Under the pieces are notes generated by a model that did not search any database, was not told the DNA's origin, and saw only the letters and a program-made list of their open reading frames with translations. A stretch of DNA of 10,117 nucleotides from Candidatus Dormiibacterota bacterium (GTDB lineage: Bacteria; Chloroflexota; Dormibacteria; Dormibacterales; Dormibacteraceae), in NCBI GenBank assembly GCA_955652585.1, contig CATPBF010000005.1, positions 1 to 10,117 of the forward strand. The letters run 5' to 3'. The position numbers and the translations under genes are program-made. Positions 1 through 6,949 of the stretch are shown one piece after another. How positions within the stretch are numbered: position 1 is the first letter of the stretch; each line of letters starts with the position of its first letter.

Positions 1-40
1 CCCTGAACCCCCTCCCACCTTCAGGGGGGAGGGTTGGGAG
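1..40. repeat. Intergenic C/G-rich inverted repeats downstream of ispH
   Basis: The first 63 bases lie after the ispH stop and hold no gene. Two overlapping inverted repeats are visible. CCCTGAA at 1-7 pairs with TTCAGGG at 20-26, and CCCTCCC at 10-16 pairs with GGGAGGG at 27-33. The first right arm (20-26) fills most of the loop of the second hairpin, so the two cannot form together. There is no T-run after either on the ispH strand, so this is not a canonical intrinsic terminator, although a strong GC hairpin could still end or stabilise the ispH transcript. The CCCTCCC/GGGAGGG style with flanking TTGGGAGAGGGG resembles dispersed palindromic intergenic repeats found in many GC-rich genomes; that is an inference, because only one copy is visible here. 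Confidence 0.5.
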
Positions 41-63
41 AGGGGCGTGACCTGGTGTCAGCC

Positions 64-933
64 CTACGCGGGGGGGTCCAGCGCCTCGATGTATTCGATG
101 ACCCGACGGGTGAGCTGCGACGGGGTCGAGGCGCCGCTCGTGACACCGACCTTCCTGGCCCCCTTCAGCCAGCTGACGTCGAGGTCTTCGAGCCGGTCGA
201 CCAGATAGGCCGGCTTCTGGCCGAGCTTCTTGACGACTTCGACCAGACGCAGCGAGTTCGATGAGCGCGAGCTGCCGACGACGATAACCAAGTAGAAGTC
301 CTGAGAAGCCTCCACATACACATACTGGCGCTCCTGGGTCGCACGGCAGATCTCGTTGTGAACCTCCGCCTGCGGATAGCGTGCCCTGACCCGACCGATC
401 AGGTCCTCGGTGTCCCAAACCGAAAGGGTGGTCTGGCACGTGACCGCGATCCGATCGCCTTTGAGGTCGAGCGCATCGATGTCTTCGGGATCCTGGACGA
501 GGTGCACCTTCCCCGGCGCCTCGCCCACCACGCCTTCGGGTTCGGGGTGTCCTTTGCGTCCGATGTAGACGACCTCATAACCCTTGCCGGCAAGGTCGGC
601 GACCAGCTCGTGCGTGCGCACGACGTCGGAGCACGTGGCATCGATTGCGTTGAGACCGAGCTCGGCCGCGCGCTGCTTCACCTGGGGCGACACCCCATGG
701 GCGGTGAAGATGACCGTGCCGTCCTTGATCTGGTTGAGTCCGGCCAGCCGGTCGGGCGGATCGACGAGAGCGATTCCCTGGGCCTGCAGGTCGTCGGTCG
801 CGTGGGTGTTGTGGACGAGCATGCCCAGCATATGTACCGGCCCCGAGGTCTCCTCGCGGACCCGCTTGGCGATCCGGAACGCATCCACGACGCCGTGGCA
901 GTAGCCGCGCGGCGTGATCTTGACGACTTCCAT
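64..933 (-). CDS. ispH: 4-hydroxy-3-methylbut-2-enyl diphosphate reductase IspH (LytB)
   Basis: This 289-residue protein is the last enzyme of the MEP isoprenoid pathway. It reductively dehydroxylates HMBPP to IPP and DMAPP using a 4Fe-4S cluster, and acts in the cytosol. The three cluster cysteines are visible: C12 in PRGYC, C101 in DATC and C196 in NEIC. Substrate-pocket residues are also present: H41 (VHN), H79 (TAHGVSP), H129 and E131 (GHPEPEG), the QTT motif at 167-169, and the SSNS segment at 224-227. Length and motif spelling match the Bacillus/Staphylococcus branch of the family better than the E. coli type. One oddity is DATCSDV where that branch normally reads DATCPDV. The ATG at 931-933 is preceded by GGAAG (complement of 939-943) with 5-nt spacing, which supports this start. 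It diverges from the RDD gene across 50 bp. There is a G7 run on the plus strand at 70-76 near the 3' end, but the frame stays intact. Confidence 0.96.
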   Translation of the reverse strand: MEVVKITPRGYCHGVVDAFRIAKRVREETSGPVHMLGMLVHNTHATDDLQAQGIALVDPPDRLAGLNQIKDGTVIFTAHGVSPQVKQRAAELGLNAIDATCSDVVRTHELVADLAGKGYEVVYIGRKGHPEPEGVVGEAPGKVHLVQDPEDIDALDLKGDRIAVTCQTTLSVWDTEDLIGRVRARYPQAEVHNEICRATQERQYVYVEASQDFYLVIVVGSSRSSNSLRLVEVVKKLGQKPAYLVDRLEDLDVSWLKGARKVGVTSGASTPSQLTRRVIEYIEALDPPA

Positions 934-983
934 GTCTACTTCCGAGTCTACGCGGCAGGAATCGGTGGCATGATCAGGCCGGA
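934..983. promoter_or_regulatory. Short divergent spacer between ispH and the RDD gene
   Basis: Only 50 bp separate the two divergent start codons, so promoters for both genes must lie here or reach into the opposing coding regions. The ispH ribosome-binding site GGAAG (complement of 939-943) is inside it. A possible -10-like TAGACT occurs on the ispH strand (complement of about 946-951), but no matching -35 is evident, and it would give an almost leaderless transcript. I see no clear promoter for the RDD gene. The role is inferred from geometry only. Confidence 0.3.
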
Positions 984-1808
984 ATGGCGGTCGCCGCAGC
1001 GCTCAGCCCTGTGCTTTCCGAGCGAGCTGCCCAGGCCCGAGAGGCACGGTGGCGAAGATTCCGTGCCCTACTTCTCGACCTGGTGGTTTTCTCCATCCTG
1101 TTGAGCGTCGTCAACTTCGTTTATGGAGTGAGCCAGGTCACCTCCGGGTCGCCGCCGAACGGTCAGCCCGGCTCGTTCTTTTACACCACAGTCACCGCAG
1201 TGGCGTGGCCTTGGCTCTCCCTTCTGTGGATGGCCTACTACATCGTGCCCGAGAGCCTTTATGGGGCCAGCTTGGGCAAGATGCTCCTCGGGCTGCGCGT
1301 GGTGCACGTGGACGGCGGGCCCCTCGGCCTGGGATCGATCGTGACACGCAACGTGCTGAGATTCGTCGACGTCCTGCCCGGCTTTTACCTGATCGGCGGC
1401 CTCTCGGTCCTTGTTACTTCCAACAGCCAGAGGGTTGGTGACAGGTGGGCAGGCACCACTGTAATTGCGAGAGATCAAGCCCTGGAGCCGTATGCGACTC
1501 GGAATCCACCGCTGGGTGCAAACCGGCTGCTTGGAATCGCACTGGTGTTGGCGCTTGGGTTCACGGTCGCGTTTGCTTACTTTGGCCGCCCTCCGCTCGT
1601 GTTGGAGAGCATGTTCAACCGGCACCTCTTGATGGCGCCGGATCTGACCTCGTACCAGTTGGGAGCACCGCAGTGGGGCTTCGGCCAGGTCACGTATCCG
1701 CTGACCGCCCATGAGGGAGCCCTGGCGTGCAGCGGCTCGATTTCGCTCCAATGGAGCTGGCCACTTGGTTGGACGATGAGCGACGGGACGCTCCTGTGCC
1801 CGCCTTAG
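984..1808 (+). CDS. RDD family integral membrane protein with C-terminal extension
   Basis: This 274-residue protein has an RDD domain (about residues 21-165), a small membrane domain of mostly unknown function, sometimes linked to transport or ion homeostasis. Signature residues are visible: R25 and D32 in the first helix (RRF-x-ALLLD), R122/R126 and D129 (RNVLRFVD), and the SQRVGDRWAGT motif at 148-158. Likely membrane segments are about 28-48, 66-88, 130-146 and 182-200. The fourth helix and the tail after it (201-274) lie outside the RDD core. The tail carries two cysteines, C249 and C272, that could pair if it is extracytoplasmic. I do not recognise the tail. The ATG at 984 lacks a strong ribosome-binding site; a GTG at 1011 is an alternative that keeps the whole RDD domain. 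It is the only confident plus-strand gene, and its stop overlaps the end of the convergent PIG-L gene. The RDD call is firm; the cellular role is unknown. Confidence 0.88.
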   Translation: MAVAAALSPVLSERAAQAREARWRRFRALLLDLVVFSILLSVVNFVYGVSQVTSGSPPNGQPGSFFYTTVTAVAWPWLSLLWMAYYIVPESLYGASLGKMLLGLRVVHVDGGPLGLGSIVTRNVLRFVDVLPGFYLIGGLSVLVTSNSQRVGDRWAGTTVIARDQALEPYATRNPPLGANRLLGIALVLALGFTVAFAYFGRPPLVLESMFNRHLLMAPDLTSYQLGAPQWGFGQVTYPLTAHEGALACSGSISLQWSWPLGWTMSDGTLLCPP

Positions 1809-2608
1809 TCGATACCCGCGAACAGGTCGCTCTCCGGTAGCTCGGAACCTGGCTTGCCGCGAGCCAGCTGGTAATGCTCGGTGCCAAACGCAAGCCGGTA
1901 GATCTGGTCGGCCATGTTGGCGAACCAGGACTTCGGGTCGTTCTGGCTCACGTGGGCGGCGAAGGCTTCTCGCTTGCGGTCGATGAACTCGGACACGTCT
2001 ACTTTGGTCGTGATCAGCTCGTCCGGCGTCCCGGGAATCTGCAGGCCCACTCCTTGCTGTCGCGCCTCCTCCGGCATCTGCTCCATAAAGGCTTTCATCG
2101 CCGAGCGCGGGATCGCGTTGTAGTAGAGCTTGCGTGGTCGCCAGCCTTCCGTCTCCAGCAGGTCGAGCGCGGCGTTGGTGACGTAGTGGGCCTTGATATG
2201 GTCGGGGTGGCCGTAGGTCCCGTCTTCGGCGTAGGTGACCACCACCTCAGGCTTCTCCTCGCGCAGGATGGCCGCCAGACGGCCGGTCGCCTGAGCCAAT
2301 GGGGCCTTGTGAAACGACTTCGGGTTCTCGTTGTCCGGGGTTCCGACCATGCCGGAGTCGCGATAACCAAGGAACTCTGAGCGGTTGACGCCGAGGATTC
2401 CGGCGGCTTTCTCCAGTTCCTTGGTGCGCACCTCGCCGAGGTGTGGCCGGGTGGCCTTCTCGTCCATGTTGTAGATCTCGCCGACCTCGCCGCGGGTCGC
2501 TGTCACCAGCACCACGCGATGCCCGTCCGCGCGAGCTTTCATCATCGCGCCGCCCGTTGATATCGCCTCGTCGTCCGGGTGGGCGTGAACCAGGAGCAGG
2601 GTGCTCAT
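1805..2608 (-). CDS. PIG-L (LmbE) family zinc-dependent deacetylase, MshB/Mca-like
   Basis: This 267-residue hydrolase belongs to the family that removes N-acetyl groups from GlcNAc-containing substrates, such as GlcNAc-inositol in mycothiol synthesis, or cleaves mycothiol conjugates. The AHPDDE motif at residues 9-14 supplies predicted zinc ligands H10 and D13 and the general base D12. YGHPDH at 132-137 supplies the third ligand, H137. The MDEKATRPHLGEVR stretch and LGYRDSGM (80-87) are typical of the MshB/Mca branch. Whether the substrate is a thiol, a sugar lipid or something else cannot be read from sequence, although an upstream inositol-lipid enzyme in the same operon makes a GlcNAc-inositol-type substrate conceivable (inference). 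The ATG overlaps the HAD stop as ATGA (2605-2608), which points to translational coupling; no strong independent ribosome-binding site is seen. It is the last gene of the operon, and its TAA shares bases with the TAG of the convergent RDD gene. Confidence 0.92.
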   Translation of the reverse strand: MSTLLLVHAHPDDEAISTGGAMMKARADGHRVVLVTATRGEVGEIYNMDEKATRPHLGEVRTKELEKAAGILGVNRSEFLGYRDSGMVGTPDNENPKSFHKAPLAQATGRLAAILREEKPEVVVTYAEDGTYGHPDHIKAHYVTNAALDLLETEGWRPRKLYYNAIPRSAMKAFMEQMPEEARQQGVGLQIPGTPDELITTKVDVSEFIDRKREAFAAHVSQNDPKSWFANMADQIYRLAFGTEHYQLARGKPGSELPESDLFAGID

Positions 2609-3387
2609 GATCCGACCAACAGGTCGGCGATCTGCTTGATTCCACCGTGGCCGGGGCCAGGGATGGTGCGATCGGCTGCCGCCTCGACTTCCGGCGGCGA
2701 GCCCTCGATCGCGACGCCAAGCCCTGCCCAGGCGATCATCGAGGCGTCGTTGCGGCCGTCGCCGACCGCCACCGTCTCCGCCTGGGCGACGCCCAACCGC
2801 TCGCAGACGAACTGCAGAGCCGCCGCCTTGTCGCTCTCGACGCTGGTGAACTCGAGGTAGGTCGGCATCGACGTGGCGGCGTTGAGCCTGCCCGCCCAGC
2901 GGTGCCGGACCTCAGGCAGCAGCTTCTCCAACGTCGCACCGGAGGCGACGATCACCAGCTTGGGCGTCGTAGGGCCCATCGCTTCGTCGAGGTCCCCAAC
3001 CACATGGATCTCCATGCCCGCGTGCTCGGAGTATTCATGCGCCTCCGGCCGGTCGCGCTCGATCAGCAGCAGGTCGTCGCGATATGCCTGGACGTGTAGG
3101 TCGCGCTCGCGCGCGAAGCGGATGACCTCCATCGCCAGCTCGTGCGCGATGCCTTGGTCGAGGATGGTTTCACCACTCGGCATACGCACCTGCGCGCCCT
3201 GATAGCAAATGATTGGCCCGACCAACCCCAGGCGCTGTACCCACGGCAGCGCCCCCGGAAATGGACGCCCGGTGCACGCGATGACCTCGACGCCGGCGGC
3301 CTTGATCCGCGCCAGCGCTTCGCCGTCGCGCGGGTCGAGGTTGAGGCGCGGATCGATGATCGTGCCGTCCAGGTCGAGGGCGAGCAA
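2605..3387 (-). CDS. Cof-type HAD superfamily (subclass IIB) phosphatase
   Basis: This 260-residue cytosolic haloacid-dehalogenase-fold hydrolase probably dephosphorylates a sugar phosphate or other small phosphometabolite. Motif I is DLDGT, with nucleophile D5 and acid/base D7. Motif II is the Thr of TGR at 39-41. Motif III is K187 (SDK), and motif IV is GDGRND with D210 and D214. The segment between motifs II and III (about 85-180) is the C2 cap typical of subclass IIB. The start used is TTG at 3385-3387, with GGAGCAGG lying 6 nt upstream. Relatives usually have one or two residues before the LLALDLDGT core, so this start is slightly short but plausible, and no in-frame ATG or GTG is close upstream. 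It follows the dehydrogenase gene after 20 nt and overlaps the PIG-L start by 4 bp. The substrate is unknown, since Cof-type enzymes are promiscuous. Confidence 0.9.
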   Translation of the reverse strand: MLALDLDGTIIDPRLNLDPRDGEALARIKAAGVEVIACTGRPFPGALPWVQRLGLVGPIICYQGAQVRMPSGETILDQGIAHELAMEVIRFARERDLHVQAYRDDLLLIERDRPEAHEYSEHAGMEIHVVGDLDEAMGPTTPKLVIVASGATLEKLLPEVRHRWAGRLNAATSMPTYLEFTSVESDKAAALQFVCERLGVAQAETVAVGDGRNDASMIAWAGLGVAIEGSPPEVEAAADRTIPGPGHGGIKQIADLLVGS

Positions 3388-3407
3388 GCGGTACCTGCTC
3401 CGGCCGG

Positions 3408-4391
3408 CTATCGCTTGACCTCGGGATTGACCAGGTTCGGCGGGCGGCCGCCCCGCACCGCCGTGGCCATGTTGCGCGCCGCCATCGCCGACATCTCGGA
3501 GCGGGTCCGAGTCGTCGCGCTCGCGATATGCGGGGCGAGGACGACGTTCGGCAACACGACGAGGCCCGGGTGCACTGCGGGTTCTCGCTCATACACGTCG
3601 AGACCGGCGCCGGCGATCTTCTTGGCGTTCAGCGCCTCAACCAGGGCGGCCTCGTCCACCACCGGCCCGCGCGACGTGTTGATGAGGATCGCGGTCTTTT
3701 TCATCTGGCCGTACTGCGGAGTGCTGAGCAGGTGATGCGTCTCTTGGGTGAGCGGCACGTGCACCGATACGAAATCAGATTCCGCGAGCAGCCTGCCCAG
3801 GTCGACCCGCGTGGCGCCCAGCTGCTGCTCGGCATCCGGCGGCAGCGGATTCGGATCGTAGTACAGCACGCGCATGTTGAAGCCCTTCGCGCGGTGCGCG
3901 ACCCCACGGCCGATGCGGCCGACGCCGATGAGGCCCAGCGTCGCGCCGAATACATCGGCGCCGAGCATCATGTCGATCTCCCAACCCCTGAACTGGCCCG
4001 ACCGCGTGAAGGCGTCGGCTTCGACCACTCTCCGCGCCGTCGTCATCAGCAATGTGAACGCAAAGTCGGCCGTCGCGTCGTCGAGCACGCCGGGCGTGTT
4101 GGTCACCATCACTTTGTTCGCGGTCGCGGCGGCGACGTCGATGTTGTCGAAACCAACGGCCACATTGCTCACGATCTTCAGGCCTGGTGTGGACAGCACC
4201 GTCTCGCGAATTGGATCCATGAGCTGGCTGACGATTCCCGTACAGCCCTCCGCCGCCTGCCGAATGCTCGCCTCATCAAGCGGGCGGTCAGGCGGATAAG
4301 GGACCACCTCACCCGCCTCCGCGAGAATCGCCGGACCGGGGTCGAGGATGTAGTGCATTAGAAGGATCCGTGGCTTGCCCCGCGTGCTCAT
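3408..4391 (-). CDS. D-isomer-specific 2-hydroxyacid dehydrogenase (glyoxylate reductase / D-glycerate dehydrogenase-like)
   Basis: This 327-residue NAD(P)H-dependent oxidoreductase interconverts a 2-oxoacid and a D-2-hydroxyacid, most likely glyoxylate/glycolate or hydroxypyruvate/D-glycerate. The Rossmann motif G-x-G-x2-G spans residues 156-161 (GVGRIG). Catalytic residues are R241 (TSRG), E270 (VYEREP) and H288 (APHIAS). D179 at the end of the second strand favours NAD over NADP. There is no ACT or other C-terminal regulatory domain, so it is not a long-form SerA. The frame stays open upstream to 4616, but that stretch lies inside the HD gene and is not family-like. The ATG at 4389-4391, giving MSTRGKPRIL, fits the family length and overlaps the HD stop as ATGA. 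A small palindrome, GGGTTGAACCC, sits immediately before the ATG. Substrate assignment within the family is tentative. Confidence 0.92.
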   Translation of the reverse strand: MSTRGKPRILLMHYILDPGPAILAEAGEVVPYPPDRPLDEASIRQAAEGCTGIVSQLMDPIRETVLSTPGLKIVSNVAVGFDNIDVAAATANKVMVTNTPGVLDDATADFAFTLLMTTARRVVEADAFTRSGQFRGWEIDMMLGADVFGATLGLIGVGRIGRGVAHRAKGFNMRVLYYDPNPLPPDAEQQLGATRVDLGRLLAESDFVSVHVPLTQETHHLLSTPQYGQMKKTAILINTSRGPVVDEAALVEALNAKKIAGAGLDVYEREPAVHPGLVVLPNVVLAPHIASATTRTRSEMSAMAARNMATAVRGGRPPNLVNPEVKR

Positions 4392-4957
4392 GGGTTCAAC
4401 CCCAACTCCTGTGCAATCGGCTTCAGGGCATCGCGGACGTTCTCCACGTGCTCGTCGAAGGGTATACCGAGCGCCTCGGCTCCGGCTATCAGCTCTTCGC
4501 GGTGCACGCCGCGCGCGAACGCTTTGTCCTTCATCTTCTTGCGCACAGTGCTGGGCTCGACCGAGCTCAGCGACTTGTCGGGCTTGACCAGCGCGCAGGC
4601 GATGATGAAGCCGCACATCTCGTCCACGGCGTTGAGCGTTTTGCGGATGTTCGAGTCACGCGGGACGTTCAAGTAGTCGGCGTGCGACGCGATGTCATCG
4701 AGGATGTCCTCCGGCCAGCCCTTTTCGCGCAGCATCGCGATCCCCCGCATAGGGTGCTGCTCCGCGGTCGGCCCGGACTCATAGTCCCAGTCGTGGATTG
4801 CACCCAGCACTGCCCAGCGCTCCTCGTCCTCGCCGAAATGCCGCGCGTACGCGCGCATGGCCGCCTCGACGCTGCGCATGTGCCGGCGAAGCTGCTCCGA
4901 CTGAGTCATCGAGGTCACCAGCTCCCATGCCTCGTCGCGCGAGGGTGTAGTCGTCAC
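4388..4957 (-). CDS. HD-domain predicted metal-dependent phosphohydrolase
   Basis: This 189-residue protein belongs to a widespread but uncharacterised group of stand-alone HD-superfamily hydrolases. Candidate metal-ligand residues are visible in order: H26 (RRHM), H55-D56 (the HD pair in AIHDWDYE), H68, H92 (SHADYL) and D112 (AVDEMCGF). This layout supports a metal-dependent phosphohydrolase acting on a phosphoester or nucleotide. The C-terminal part (about 125-189), with VRKKMKDKAFARGV, is shared by this group. The start is GTG at 4955-4957, preceded by GGGAG (complement of 4963-4967) at 5-nt spacing. It overlaps the hisC stop as GTGA and the dehydrogenase start as ATGA, so it sits in a coupled run. 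The substrate is unknown and the neighbours do not settle it. Confidence 0.88.
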   Translation of the reverse strand: MTTTPSRDEAWELVTSMTQSEQLRRHMRSVEAAMRAYARHFGEDEERWAVLGAIHDWDYESGPTAEQHPMRGIAMLREKGWPEDILDDIASHADYLNVPRDSNIRKTLNAVDEMCGFIIACALVKPDKSLSSVEPSTVRKKMKDKAFARGVHREELIAGAEALGIPFDEHVENVRDALKPIAQELGLNP

Positions 4958-6006
4958 AGAATCTCCCTTAGCGCCGTAAGCAGACGCTCGTGCTGCGTGC
5001 GCGTACCGATGGTGATGCGGAACCAGCCCGCGATCGGCTCCCGATCGTAATGCCGGATCAGCACGCGGCGCTCACGAAGCGCGTCGGCGACGGCCGCGGC
5101 CGAGGCGCCCAGGGGGGGCTTGACGAATGCGAAGTTGGCCGCCGACGCTGAGTGCTCGAAGCCCTCCTCGCGCAGCTGATCCTCCAGCCAGGCCCGCTCA
5201 GCGACCACGTGACGCACGATCTTTTGGTGATGCTCCTCGTCCTCGATCGCCGTGGTTGCCGCGACGATCGCCAGGCGGTTGAGGTTGTACGAATCCTTGA
5301 CTGCATCGAGATCGGAGATCAATTGCGGATGGCCGAGCGCGAAACCGATGCGCATGCCGGCCAGCGCATAAGACTTCGACATGGTGCGGAGGATGAGTAG
5401 GTTGGGATGCCTTCCCAACAGCTCGAGCTGCGACTCGGGCGCGAAGTCGACGTAGGCCTCGTCGAGCACGACCACCCCGCTCGATCGCGCGAGCACCCGT
5501 TCCACGGACATCCTGCCGTGGTGTGTGCCGGTGGGCGAGTTCGGGTTGACGAGGAACTTGAGCGGAGCGGGGTCGTCGACGAAATCGGGGGTCCACGTCC
5601 AGCCCTCGGCGGTAGGATGGGTCGAGGGCGTCACCTCGTGCACGCGGCAGAGGGGATCGAGAAGCGGGTATGTGGGGGTTGAGTACGCGACCCGATCGCC
5701 CGCGCCCGCGAACGCGCGGAAGCACATCTCGATCAGCTCATCCCCGCCGTTCCCGAGCGCAACCTGATTGGCGTCCAGCCCGAAGTGCTCGGCGATCGCG
5801 TGACGCGCCGGCGCCGCGGTGGGACTCGGATACAGGCGCAGCGACTCGCCCGCCGCGGCGGCGATCGCTTCGATCACCTTCGGAGAGGGCGGCAGGGGTG
5901 ACTCGTTGGTGTTGAGCTTGACCCAGTCCTCTCCGTCGGGCGGCTGCTCGCCGGGGATGTACGGGTGATAGCCCTCGAGGGCCTTCTTCAGGAAGCTTTG
6001 CGACAT
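4954..6006 (-). CDS. hisC: Histidinol-phosphate aminotransferase
   Basis: This 350-residue PLP-dependent class I/II aminotransferase catalyses the transamination that gives histidinol phosphate in histidine biosynthesis; some relatives also act on aromatic amino acids. The N-terminal KLNTNESPLPPSP (30-42), YPSP at 59-62 and GNGGDELI (85-92) are HisC hallmarks. PLP-binding residues include N156 in NPNSPTG, D182 and Y185 in LDEAYVDF, the Schiff-base lysine K211 in TMSKSYALAGMR, and R219. A C-terminal FRITIGT supplies the substrate carboxylate arginine. The ATG at 6004-6006 lies 19 bp inside the end of holB, with little ribosome-binding-site signal, so translation probably depends on coupling. 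No other his gene is nearby, so this is either an isolated hisC or a paralogue. A C7 run inside the gene (G7 on the plus strand, 5112-5118) does not break the frame. Confidence 0.94.
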   Translation of the reverse strand: MSQSFLKKALEGYHPYIPGEQPPDGEDWVKLNTNESPLPPSPKVIEAIAAAAGESLRLYPSPTAAPARHAIAEHFGLDANQVALGNGGDELIEMCFRAFAGAGDRVAYSTPTYPLLDPLCRVHEVTPSTHPTAEGWTWTPDFVDDPAPLKFLVNPNSPTGTHHGRMSVERVLARSSGVVVLDEAYVDFAPESQLELLGRHPNLLILRTMSKSYALAGMRIGFALGHPQLISDLDAVKDSYNLNRLAIVAATTAIEDEEHHQKIVRHVVAERAWLEDQLREEGFEHSASAANFAFVKPPLGASAAAVADALRERRVLIRHYDREPIAGWFRITIGTRTQHERLLTALREIL

Positions 6007-6938
6007 TCCAGCAGGAAGGTTTCGAAGGCGAGACGTGGGCTGACGTTCTGCTCCAGGTAGCCGAGTGTGTCGAAGGACAGCTCGACGAGGCGCGCCCAGC
6101 GCCCCTGTTCAGGACCCCGGCTGGATAGCATCCGGCGGCGCAGCTCGATCTGCCAGCTGGCGATCGCGAACAGGGCTGGGTCCTCGACCTCACCCTCGCT
6201 GCGACGCCACGCCATCTGGCTGCCGTCGAGCTCGGCCGCAACCCGGAGCGGCACGTCGGCGGGGGCGCCGAAAACTTCCTCGAGGCGCCGGGTCCACTCT
6301 TCGTGGAGCTCGATCACACCTTCGTCGCCGGCCACGCGCAAAGCCCAGCCCGGCCGCCCTCGGGAAAGCTCCGCCAGCAGTCGGGCGCGCCCTGGTTCGA
6401 CGTCCAGATTGAGGAGCAAGCGCTCGATGTCGGGTGCCGGAACCGGGTGGAAGAAGATGCGCTGGCAACGCGAAACGACGGTGGGCAGCACGACAAAGGG
6501 ATTGAGGCTGGGGCTCGTGAGGACGATCACGCGGCGTGGATGCGGTTCTTCGAGCGTCTTCAGGAGCACGCCCTGGTCCTGGTCCCGCAGGCGCCCGACG
6601 TTCGTGACCAGGGCGACCCGGCGCGTGCCCACCGCGGGTTTGAGGTTGAGGAAGGCCTGGAGCGAGAGCTCGTGGAACTCTGGGGCCTTGTCGGGCAACA
6701 GCCGGATCTCGTTGATTGAAAGCGGTTTGATCCGGTCGTCCTCCCAGTAATCGGGGTGCCTGTGCAGGGCCGCCTCAGGCAGCAGCGCCCCAGCGAGCGC
6801 GCGGGCAATTGTCGCCTTGCCGAGGCCGGCCTCGCCGACAAAAAGGTATGCGTGCGGCAGTCGCTCGGAGGCGACTTGCGATCGGAGCTGATCGAGGGCT
6901 CGCGAGTGTCCGGCAATGCCGGAAAAAGGATCGGCCAC
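5988..6938 (-). CDS. holB: DNA polymerase III delta prime subunit (clamp-loader AAA+ protein)
   Basis: This 316-residue protein is a clamp-loader subunit that, with tau/gamma and delta, opens the sliding clamp onto DNA. An AAA+ fold spans about residues 1-165, with Walker A GEAGLGKAT (35-43), the conserved LLKTLEEP (125-132) and the SRC motif (156-158) carrying the putative arginine finger R157. Two features are unusual for the family. The four-cysteine zinc module that normally follows the first helix is absent (residues 50-70 contain no Cys). The Walker B position reads ALVTNVGRL without the acidic pair, so ATP hydrolysis by this subunit is unlikely, as in several delta prime proteins. The frame stays open far upstream across the lipid synthase gene, but family similarity begins at ADPFSGIAGHSRAL. 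I therefore choose GTG at 6936-6938, 11 nt after the preceding stop; no strong ribosome-binding site is seen. It ends 19 bp inside hisC. Confidence 0.88.
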   Translation of the reverse strand: MADPFSGIAGHSRALDQLRSQVASERLPHAYLFVGEAGLGKATIARALAGALLPEAALHRHPDYWEDDRIKPLSINEIRLLPDKAPEFHELSLQAFLNLKPAVGTRRVALVTNVGRLRDQDQGVLLKTLEEPHPRRVIVLTSPSLNPFVVLPTVVSRCQRIFFHPVPAPDIERLLLNLDVEPGRARLLAELSRGRPGWALRVAGDEGVIELHEEWTRRLEEVFGAPADVPLRVAAELDGSQMAWRRSEGEVEDPALFAIASWQIELRRRMLSSRGPEQGRWARLVELSFDTLGYLEQNVSPRLAFETFLLECRKAS

Positions 6939-6949
6939 GAGTCCGAACT

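Noticed and set aside
358..1104. Plus-strand open frame (248 codons) opposite ispH
   Set aside because: It is antisense to a well-conserved ispH, has no recognisable domain, and runs past the true RDD start in another frame.
4392..4616. A 75-residue N-terminal extension of the D-2-hydroxyacid dehydrogenase
   Set aside because: It lies wholly inside the HD-domain gene in another frame, is Arg-rich and not family-like. The ATG at 4391 gives the normal family length and an ATGA junction.
5112..5118. G7 run in hisC (and a similar G7 at 70-76 in ispH) as phase-variable slippage tracts
   Set aside because: Both encode Pro-Pro in intact frames of housekeeping enzymes. Seven-base runs are expected at this GC content and there is no sign of a switched frame.
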